The position numbers and the translations under genes were made by a program. 18,205 nt of DNA from Candidatus Pacearchaeota archaeon (GTDB lineage: Archaea > Nanobdellota > Nanobdellia > Pacearchaeales > GW2011-AR1), in NCBI GenBank assembly GCA_003554465.1, contig PWGL01000025.1, positions 1 to 18,205 on the forward strand. Reading direction: 5' to 3'. Of this stretch, positions 7,539-12,951 are shown in pieces; within the stretch, counting starts at the first letter, position 1; the number at the start of each line of letters is the position of its first letter. The notes under the pieces were generated by a model. It saw nothing but the letters and a program-made list of their open reading frames with translations, was not told where the DNA came from and made no database searches.

Positions 7539-8459
7539 CTATTCTTTTTGTATAATTATCTGTATCAATTCATCTAAAAATTTGTAAAATCTTTTTAGAA
7601 ATATAATATATTTATCTTTATCAATTTCAGTTAAGAGCAACCTTTCTTCTTCTCCTAATGAATATTTTGGAAAGCTCTTATTTTTGTCTTCAAGATTCTT
7701 TATGTATTTTTTACTTTCTAAAGCATCTCGGACTTTCTTGATTATCTCTTCTTTCAAATTTTCAACTTTCAAATTTTTTTCATTTTCAATTATAAAAATG
7801 TCTATGAAGTCTCTTGCTTTTACACCTCTTCTAGTCAAGATTGCTCTAACTTTTTCACATAATATTTCTTTTAAGTCATAAGATTTTATCTTAAATGATG
7901 GAACTGTTTCTGGAAAATTGAAAAGAAATTCTTTTTTTATTTTTTCTGAAAAAATCCCATAACAAGTAGGTTCATGGATTTTGAAAATAATATTTTCTTT
8001 ATAATTGATTTGGATTTTTATAAAATATTTTTGATTTGATTCAACTGATTTAGACCATATTTTAAAAGTAGTATATCTGTTTCCTCCTCCAAATTCGAAA
8101 TATTTATTATTGTTTTTATTTGCTTTGAAATCCAGATTCATTTCTTTTGATATTTTTTCTAATAAGGTAGCCACTTTATTTACCTCTTTTGAGATCATTT
8201 TTCGCATTTCTTTTTTTGTTTTATTTTTAAAAATATTTTGATTTAGGTAAGTAAAATCCAAATCTTCTGAAAATCTAAAATAACCAAAATGAATTTTTGT
8301 TAGACATGTTCCTCCCTTGAAAGCATAATTTTCAAAAAAATCTTTTTCTTCAACTAGCATAGATAGAATTTCAGTTAAAATAAGGTCTTTTTCTATTAAA
8401 TCTCTTTGAGGGATTTTCAATTTTTTGGATATAAAATCAATTTTTCTTTTGTCAATCAT
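7539..8459 (-). CDS. abiEii: AbiEii-family nucleotidyltransferase toxin
   Basis: This 306-residue protein is the toxin half of a type IV (AbiE) toxin-antitoxin system. Family members are nucleotidyltransferases that block growth, and some related toxins have been shown to modify tRNA. Visible motifs are motif I AFKGGTCLTKIHFGYFRFSEDLDFTYL, split as Gly49-Gly50 and Asp66/Asp68, and the downstream EILCEKVRAILTRRGVKARDFIDI (about 198-221) with conserved Lys203 and Asp217/Asp220 in the usual helical half. All expected catalytic residues are present, so it looks intact. Its ATG overlaps the end of the antitoxin gene by 4 bases (ATGA), the usual arrangement with antitoxin first. The gene is very AT-rich and lysine/isoleucine/phenylalanine-heavy even for this window, consistent with horizontal acquisition, though that is inference. 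Confidence 0.9.
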   Translation of the reverse strand: MIDKRKIDFISKKLKIPQRDLIEKDLILTEILSMLVEEKDFFENYAFKGGTCLTKIHFGYFRFSEDLDFTYLNQNIFKNKTKKEMRKMISKEVNKVATLLEKISKEMNLDFKANKNNNKYFEFGGGNRYTTFKIWSKSVESNQKYFIKIQINYKENIIFKIHEPTCYGIFSEKIKKEFLFNFPETVPSFKIKSYDLKEILCEKVRAILTRRGVKARDFIDIFIIENEKNLKVENLKEEIIKKVRDALESKKYIKNLEDKNKSFPKYSLGEEERLLLTEIDKDKYIIFLKRFYKFLDELIQIIIQKE

Positions 8460-9064
8460 TTTAATTTTTTTAAAATTTCAATAGTTCTTTTGTCGTATTT
8501 TTTTGAATATTCTATTAATTTTCTTTTGTCAAGGTTTTTTATTTTTTCTTTAAAATTATTTAAGTCATCATGTTTGAAATAAAAAAGATCTATGCATGTT
8601 TTTTCTGGATCAGAATAAGGATATTCTTTTTTTATTACTCCTTTTTCAAATAATTTTTTAGTTGTTTTGTAAAATTTAACTTTTCGGCCCATTATTATAA
8701 TAGGTTTTGCTCTAAATATCTTGTCATTTATTATAAAATCTATTGAAAAATATTCGTGAGTCATGTTGTTTAATTTTAATGCAGTTTCAAGTCCTAAATA
8801 CCAGTTTTTAACTTTCTTTAGTTTCATTGCTTCATTTAAAATTTTGTGGAAGTTCATTTCTAATTTTCCAAGTTTTCTTTCTTCTAAAGAGTATATGTAG
8901 AATATGCCTTTGAAAATTCTTTCAAGGTAATTGTTGCTGGTTAGATATCTTATTGCAGTGTAGTAGTCAAGTGAGGCTTTTTTACAATCTTTTTTTATTT
9001 CTGTTGCTAGGACAAACTTCTCGGAACTTCTTGCTAGTTTATCGGAAAGCATTTTTAATGTCAT
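8456..9064 (-). CDS. abiEi: AbiEi-family antitoxin / autorepressor
   Basis: A 202-residue protein encoded immediately upstream of, and overlapping, the AbiEii toxin. Residues 1-65 look like a winged helix-turn-helix (LSDKLARSSEKFVLATEIKK..., YYTAIRYLTSNNYLERIFKGIFYI). The remainder resembles the AbiEi C-terminal antitoxin domain with WYLGLETALKLN and a basic C-terminal helix (KRKLIEYSKKYDKRTIEILKKLK). In characterised AbiE systems the antitoxin counteracts the toxin without forming a stable complex and represses the operon by binding inverted repeats in the promoter. A perfect inverted repeat lies 16-40 bases before this ATG, exactly where such control would act. The family call rests on gene order, wHTH shape and the motif, so it is slightly less certain than the toxin. 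Confidence 0.82.
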   Translation of the reverse strand: MTLKMLSDKLARSSEKFVLATEIKKDCKKASLDYYTAIRYLTSNNYLERIFKGIFYIYSLEERKLGKLEMNFHKILNEAMKLKKVKNWYLGLETALKLNNMTHEYFSIDFIINDKIFRAKPIIIMGRKVKFYKTTKKLFEKGVIKKEYPYSDPEKTCIDLFYFKHDDLNNFKEKIKNLDKRKLIEYSKKYDKRTIEILKKLK

Positions 9065-9079
9065 TTTTACTCATTATAT

Positions 9080-9104
9080 TAATGTTATAAAAAGTATAAC
9101 ATTA
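9080..9104. promoter_or_regulatory. Inverted-repeat operator in the abiE promoter
   Basis: TAATGTTATA at 9080-9089, 5 bases, then TATAACATTA at 9095-9104 form a perfect 10-bp inverted repeat. A minus-strand TATA-like box (TTTATAAC, complement of 9085-9092) lies within it, 16-40 bases upstream of the AbiEi ATG, so a bound protein would block promoter access. A second TATA-like box at 9106-9117 would suit the divergent small membrane protein gene. Confidence 0.7.
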
Positions 9105-9150
9105 TGATATTTAAATCTTTTGGTTTGTTTGTAAAGATTAAATTACTTGG

Positions 9151-9405
9151 TTGGATTTGGTAGAATTTAGAGAGAAGAAAAAAGGATACTATCTCTCATT
9201 ACCTATTGCAAATGTTCTTGTTATCCCTCTTATGCTTCTTGCACTCACATTATTAGGATTGCCTGGTGCTGAAGAGTTAAGATCTGCTATCTGGTATTTT
9301 ATTCCATTGATTTTAATTCAAGGTTTTATTGGAGCCTGGCTAGGAATTTTACTTTATGAAAAGAAGTTAAAGGGAAAAAGGATAGTTAAGCAGATACAGG
9401 AGTAA
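9151..9405 (+). CDS. Small two-helix membrane protein
   Basis: The 84-residue product has two clear hydrophobic segments, LPIANVLVIPLMLLALTLLG (about 17-36) and AIWYFIPLILIQGFIGAWLG (about 46-65), separated by a short charged loop (GAEELRS) and followed by a basic tail KKLKGKRIVKQIQE. That predicts a hairpin with basic N- and C-termini (REKKKG at the start) on the cytoplasmic side. TTG is chosen as start because an in-frame stop at 9139-9141 leaves no ATG or GTG upstream. A TATA-like box at 9106-9117 is well placed. It is divergent from the AbiE pair and convergent with the MazG-like gene. The family and function are unknown. Its adjacency to abiE could be incidental. Confidence 0.7.
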   Translation: MDLVEFREKKKGYYLSLPIANVLVIPLMLLALTLLGLPGAEELRSAIWYFIPLILIQGFIGAWLGILLYEKKLKGKRIVKQIQE

Positions 9406-9434
9406 GAATCAAAGTCTATTTAATATTTGGAAGA

Positions 9435-9743
9435 CTATCCCTCATTATTAATCCACTTTTTATCAATAGCTTCCAATAAATCAATTCCAAGCAAGTGCGC
9501 GTTGACTATTGCAACACCCACAACATCAGCCAACTCTTTTGCCATTTCTTTTTTTGAAGTTTCTTCTGAAACGTATTTTTCAGGACGGCATTTTTTACGA
9601 TGAATTAGTGCAGCTTGTGCAAATTCTCCCACTTCTTCATACAATTTCAATAATGCAAAATCTTCATCAATTTTAACATTGTATTTTTTTCCGTAGTTAA
9701 TTGCATTTTCTACAACTTTTTTCTGTATTTCTTTAAATTCCAT
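9435..9743 (-). CDS. MazG-like nucleotide pyrophosphohydrolase
   Basis: A 102-residue single-domain protein of the all-alpha MazG/NTP-PPase superfamily, enzymes that hydrolyse (often aberrant) nucleoside triphosphates to monophosphate and pyrophosphate. The metal-binding signature is visible as KLYEEVGEFAQAAL (about 34-47; E-E-x-x-E) and KEMAKELADVVGVAIVNAHLLGID (about 65-88; E-x-x-D), the second acidic pair. The length fits the short, dimeric or tetrameric MazG-like type rather than the two-domain MazG. It ends 29 bases from the convergent membrane protein gene and stands upstream (divergent side) of tRNA-Val. With the dUTPase-fold gene beyond the tRNA it may contribute to nucleotide-pool sanitation. 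The precise substrate cannot be told. Confidence 0.85.
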   Translation of the reverse strand: MEFKEIQKKVVENAINYGKKYNVKIDEDFALLKLYEEVGEFAQAALIHRKKCRPEKYVSEETSKKEMAKELADVVGVAIVNAHLLGIDLLEAIDKKWINNEG

Positions 9744-9860
9744 TCTAAAAAATGATTAAAATTCTTTACTTAATAATCTTTTGTTTTTGTTTTTAATATA
9801 AAAATCGAGAAAAACAACTATAGAAACATTTTTAAGACGATTATAATTAAAAGATTTATT

Positions 9861-9933
9861 GGGCCTATGGTCTAGTGGTTATGACATCTCGTTTACACCG
9901 AGAGGATCGGAGGTTCAAGTCCTCCTGGGCCCA
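9861..9933 (+). tRNA. tRNA-Val (anticodon TAC)
   Basis: A complete 73-base cloverleaf. The acceptor stem GGGCCTA pairs with TGGGCCC (one G-U). The D-arm has AGTGGTTA, the anticodon stem TCTCG/CGAGA encloses loop TTTACAC with anticodon TAC, and the T-arm is GGAGG-TTCAAGT-CCTCC. The discriminator base is A. No CCA is encoded. It has no intron. Confidence 0.96.
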
Positions 9934-9990
9934 TTAACTAATTATTTTTTAGTTGAAAATTGGAAATATTATATGTACTAAATAATAAGT

Positions 9991-10446
9991 ATGGATTTTA
10001 AGATGGAAATTGTTGAAGAAAGAAAAATCGAAGTAAAGTTTAGAAGAGTAGGGAATGCTAAAGCTCCAGAAATTGAAGGCAATAAAATAATAATCTTTGC
10101 CAATGAAAACTCCGCAATTAGTCCAAAACATAGGAAATGTGTTAAGACAGGATTAGATATAGTATTGCCACAAGGATTTATAGGAGTTATAAAAAATGAT
10201 GGTGGAGTGGCATTGGAAAAAGGTCTCGTTGTTCTTGAGGAATTTTTAGACAGGAGAGAGGTAGAAATTAAAATAATTAATTTAAGTAGTGAGGAGGTAG
10301 AAATTAAAAAAGGTATGAAAATTGCAGAAATGGTTGTAAAAAAAGTTGAAATGCCTGAATTAGAAGAATGTAAAAGTGAAGATAAAAGTTTGACTCCTGA
10401 AGGTGAAGAGCTTAAAGTTATTAAGGAAGAAATTGTCAAAGAATAA
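9991..10446 (+). CDS. dUTPase-fold protein with degenerate motifs
   Basis: This 151-residue protein resembles the trimeric dUTPase/dCTP deaminase fold. ISPKHRKCVKTGLDIVLPQGFIGVI resembles the family's P...TG....P.G region. GVALEKGLVVLEEFLDRREVEIKIINLSSEEVEIKKGMKIAEMVV follows the family order: uracil-pocket hairpin, aspartate, N-x-S-x-x-x-x-x-I-x-x-G-x-x-I-A-x-(V). The catalytic-type Asp in EFLD is present. However, the canonical AxGxDL motif 1, the serine-rich motif 2 and the Y-R-G-E following the Asp are altered or shortened, and the glycine-rich motif 5 (RGxxGFGST) is absent. It may be a divergent pyrophosphatase or a structural relative without dUTPase activity. An alternative start is the ATG at 10003. 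It lies between two tRNA genes and downstream of a MazG-like gene. Confidence 0.6.
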   Translation: MDFKMEIVEERKIEVKFRRVGNAKAPEIEGNKIIIFANENSAISPKHRKCVKTGLDIVLPQGFIGVIKNDGGVALEKGLVVLEEFLDRREVEIKIINLSSEEVEIKKGMKIAEMVVKKVEMPELEECKSEDKSLTPEGEELKVIKEEIVKE

Positions 10447-10498
10447 TTTTATAAATACTGTTATTTCTCACTTATTATTCCTGAGAGGGTTTAAATGA

Positions 10499-10634
10499 GC
10501 GCCGGTGGTCCAGTGGCTAAGATACCACGTTGCCATATAAAACTTTAAAGTTTTATCGATTAAATTTTTAAACTCAAGTAAAAAATTTGTCGTGCAAAAA
10601 CGTGGTGACCCGAGTTCAATCCTCGGCCGGCGCA
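10499..10634 (+). tRNA. tRNA-Gly (anticodon GCC), intron-containing
   Basis: Exons are 10499-10535 and 10600-10634. The acceptor stem GCGCCGG pairs perfectly with CCGGCGC. The anticodon stem CCACG (10525-10529) pairs with CGTGG (10601-10605). The spliced loop TTGCCAA carries anticodon GCC. The T-arm is CCGAG-TTCAATC-CTCGG, the discriminator is A, and no CCA is encoded. The intron separates positions 37 and 38, the usual archaeal place. Confidence 0.95.
10536..10599 (+). other. 64-nt intron of tRNA-Gly with BHB-like splice motif
   Basis: A four-base-pair central helix forms between T10530-C10533 (TTGC) and G10594-A10597 (GCAA). It is flanked by 3-nt bulges CAT (10534-10536) and AAA (10598-10600). 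Cutting each bulge after its second base gives a perfect 7-base anticodon loop. The intron body forms two hairpins: 10537-10556, a perfect 20-base palindrome, and 10557-10592 (CGAT...GTCG ends plus an 8-bp A/T stem with one bulged T). The usual inner helix next to the 5' bulge is nearly missing, so the motif is relaxed. Confidence 0.85.
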
Positions 10635-10674
10635 CTTACTAATTTTTATTTAGAAATAAATCTTAAAATTTCTT

Positions 10675-11571
10675 TTAATTGAATGATGTTCCAAAAGGCC
10701 CAAAAAGATCTTCAGGAGGTCTTTGCTCTTCTTCTCCTTGATTCCCCATTATATCATTAATTGCATCTTTCAAATATGAAATGTCTTCGCTCGGATTACC
10801 TTCTAAGATACATTTTGTAGCACTAGAAAGAGTTGAAATAGCTTGTCTCTCTAAAAATTCATAGGAGGAATCTCCAACCTTAGACATAGCCTCTGGAGAA
10901 TCTAGATTATCGTAAAGTCCTCTTATTTGGCTAATTACATTATTATAATCTTCTGGGCTTCCTCCCACACTAAAAACACCTGAATCTCTAACCTCATTGT
11001 CTAATAACACCTCTAACTTTCCCTTATCTGGGAGTTCTCCATTTTCTAATTTAATCCTTAATCCCCATTTTTCATTCCCCATAATTGTTATTAAATTTCC
11101 ATATCCTCTAACCCTCTGTTCGACATCTAAATCTGGATCTACACCTAAAAGAATGTTTGGAACAGACCCATTAAATGTTTCTAAATAAGTTTCATTTTCT
11201 TTAAATCCGCCCCCAGGATAATGACTTTTCAAATGATCTATGCTACTTTTGTCCCCTTTAGCTATTCTTTCAATTTCCGAAACTAATTTTTCATCTCCAG
11301 AAGCTAAAATTCCTTTGAGAGCGTAACCCATTGTAGAGTCGTCCTCTGAAGGCTCGCTCCTTATAAAAGAAGACCCATAAAGAGACTCTGCATTTTTCCT
11401 AATGAAATTTATGGTCTCTTCTATAGATGGAACGTAAAAACTAGAAATTTTCATTAGTTCACTTGCTTCAACATTCCCTATAATTGGAACCTGGATCATT
11501 GAGGAATTTTCTTTGCTAAAAACTCTGTTTGGAACAATATTTTTGTATCCCTGTATTTCTATATTTTTCAT
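10675..11571 (-). CDS. Hypothetical protein
   Basis: A 298-residue soluble protein that I do not recognise. It begins MKNIEIQGYKNIVPNRVFSKE. The stretch SSFIRSEPSEDDSTMGYALKGILAS (about 68-92) superficially resembles the VRSS-ATAEDS segment of PEP-synthase-type nucleotide-binding domains, and WGLRIKLENGELPDKGKLEVLL (about 170-190) could be part of a beta-rich domain. However, no set of catalytic residues can be assembled. The C-terminal third is helical and acidic and ends in a proline/glycine-rich tail (RPPEDLFGPFGTSFN). There is no signal peptide or membrane segment. It is divergently transcribed from the decayed kinase gene at 11694 and convergent with tRNA-Gly. The long, uninterrupted frame and ordinary composition make it a real gene; its function is open. 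Confidence 0.75.
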   Translation of the reverse strand: MKNIEIQGYKNIVPNRVFSKENSSMIQVPIIGNVEASELMKISSFYVPSIEETINFIRKNAESLYGSSFIRSEPSEDDSTMGYALKGILASGDEKLVSEIERIAKGDKSSIDHLKSHYPGGGFKENETYLETFNGSVPNILLGVDPDLDVEQRVRGYGNLITIMGNEKWGLRIKLENGELPDKGKLEVLLDNEVRDSGVFSVGGSPEDYNNVISQIRGLYDNLDSPEAMSKVGDSSYEFLERQAISTLSSATKCILEGNPSEDISYLKDAINDIMGNQGEEEQRPPEDLFGPFGTSFN

Positions 11572-11693
11572 TTTAAATGTTTAAATTGTAAAATTGTTTA
11601 GTTTATAAAATTTTCTATTTTGTTACCACATTGAAATAATCACTAAATAAGATAAAGCAATAATTTTATATATGTTAGGTTTGAGGTGGTTTT

Positions 11694-12475
11694 ATGTTAA
11701 CTGAAAAAGAAGTTGACAAATTAAGAAAGGTTATTTCAAATTTTGATGTTGTCGAGGAAGATTATGAATTTTATTTGCTTAAGAGAGGAAATATAAATAA
11801 AACAGATTGTGCTATCTCAAAAAATAGTAAGAAATACATCCTTCAAAAAATTAATAATTACGTTTTCAAAAAACCGGAAAAATTGATCAGAAATATAAAA
11901 GAAAAATTCGGAAGGTGAATATTGGAGATGTATGCATTTTATAGATGGCCAAGTATATGACCATATAAATGAAGATAAAAAAGGGGGAAAATTAGGTTAT
12001 GAAGGAGGAAGAATTTTTGGTAAATTCCAAAAAATGATGGGGGATATTTCTCCGAAAGATTTGCATGTTATAATCCCTAATTTTCAATATACACCAGTTA
12101 GGTTTAATGATTTTTTAAAAGCATTAGAAGAAGATAGAAAGGGCAGGGCAAAATACTGTAAGAAAGAAATAAATTTCTTCTTATCAAGAGAATATATAAA
12201 AGATAAATCTAGAGAAATAATAGACGATTTGCCATTAAGAGTAACTCATAATGACACAAAAATAAATAATGTTATTTTTTCTGTTCCGTCAAAAAAAAAA
12301 GGAAAAAGGTGTAGATAGGGAAAAAGCTAAGGCAGTTATTGATTTAGATACCGTTATGCCAGGCACAATAATTTACGACATTGGAGATCTCTTAAGATCA
12401 TCGGCATGTACTTCGGATGAAGATTTGAAAAAGATTTATTCTGATTTAAAACAAGAACATAAACTAGATAAATAG
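11694..12475 (+). pseudogene. Decayed N-acetylhexosamine 1-kinase-like (APH-fold) gene
   Basis: Three reading-frame pieces together give one kinase of the NahK/aminoglycoside-phosphotransferase fold, which phosphorylates sugars such as N-acetylhexosamines. Piece 1 (11694-11918) has GNINKTDCAI...YILQKINNYVFKKPEKLIRNI, the family's N-lobe. Piece 2 (frame open from about 11899, ATG at 11932, ends 12318) begins EYWRCMHFIDGQ and contains the catalytic loop RVTHNDTKINNVIF. Piece 3 (about 12290-12475) has AVIDLDTVMPGTIIYDIGDLLRSSACTSDED, the metal-binding segment. The first break coincides with the apparent loss of about 35 residues. The second is a one-base shift at a run of ten A (12291-12300). 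The C-terminal ~90 residues expected of the family are missing. A TATA-like box (about 11666-11675) and a Shine-Dalgarno-like GAGGTGG before the first ATG survive. Multiple lesions make a non-functional relic likely. Confidence 0.8.
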
Positions 12476-12508
12476 TGATTAAAAAAATAAATAATAATAG
12501 TGACCAAA

Positions 12509-12583
12509 AGGTATTTAAACTAAATAGTGGTGGCAATGTCAAGAGGTGACGGCCGCCTCAGTGCCTAATTCTGAGAGATAGCG
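12509..12583 (+). promoter_or_regulatory. Promoter and structured GC-rich leader of the small gene at 12584
   Basis: A TATA-like box (GGTATTTAAAC, 12510-12520) is followed about 20 bases later by a locally GC-rich leader that can fold: GAGGTG (12543-12548) pairs with CGCCTC (12554-12559) around a 5-base loop, and GGCA (12532-12535) with TGCC (12562-12565) outside it. The hairpin hides the only good Shine-Dalgarno-like element (GAGGTGA). A ten-codon frame MSRGDGRLSA runs 12536-12568, ending 15 bases before the next ATG. This resembles a leader-peptide or attenuating leader, but expression is not shown. Confidence 0.45.
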
Positions 12584-12949
12584 ATGAAAAGAAGACACGA
12601 TAATAAAACTGATGCGTATAAAGATATTTCAAGTGCTCTAAATAAAGTTCTTGAAAATAAAGCATTTGAAGCATTTGACAGATGGGATAATTATGGATGT
12701 TCAAAATCTAAAAACGAATTGAAAAAATATTTTTTAGAAGAAAAAAATAGGGAAAGGCATAAAGCCATATTTAATGAACTTTTTGGATATGAAGAGAATA
12801 TAATATTGAGTCATCTTGGAAATTTTTGTGGTGTGGGATGTAAAAATTCTCAAAGAGTATTAGATAATATATTCGAAGATGAAGAAAAAAGAAAACTTTA
12901 TTCTAGTTGGTATGAAGGATATCGTAGAGCGTTAAAAGAGCATAAGTAA
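12584..12949 (+). CDS. Small hypothetical protein, charged and helical
   Basis: A 121-residue protein that I do not recognise. It is rich in K, E, N and aromatic residues, with predicted helices throughout. The cysteine-containing loop NFCGVGCKNSQR (about 82-93) plus an earlier single Cys in WDNYGCSKSK could bind a metal or form a redox pair, but this is speculation. It starts with MKRRHDNKTDAYKD, has no signal peptide or membrane segment and ends with a basic helix YEGYRRALKEHK. It follows the structured leader at 12532-12565 and ends 2 bases before the convergent thermosome gene stop, leaving no room for a terminator. It is a distinct gene from the decayed kinase upstream, since it shares none of that family's C-terminal motifs. 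Confidence 0.65.
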   Translation: MKRRHDNKTDAYKDISSALNKVLENKAFEAFDRWDNYGCSKSKNELKKYFLEEKNRERHKAIFNELFGYEENIILSHLGNFCGVGCKNSQRVLDNIFEDEEKRKLYSSWYEGYRRALKEHK

Positions 12950-12951
12950 TA

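Noticed and set aside
9861..10634. Integrated element between the tRNA-Val and tRNA-Gly genes
   Set aside because: No integrase and no repeated tRNA 3' end (att) was seen. The single gene between them has ordinary composition.
11694..12475. Antibiotic resistance (aminoglycoside phosphotransferase) gene
   Set aside because: The motifs VIDLDTVMPG and HNDTKINN match the sugar-kinase (NahK) branch, and the gene is broken.
12269..12475. Programmed frameshift at the ten-A run producing an active kinase
   Set aside because: The gene also has an earlier frameshift with lost sequence and a missing C-terminus, so decay explains it better.
12545..12612. C/D-box sRNA: GTGACGG, CTGA (12571), GCGATGA (12581) and CTGA (12609) in the right order
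   Set aside because: The C box is poor and the spacers of about 18 and 21 bases are too long for archaeal guides. The C'-like box also overlaps the start codon of the small gene.
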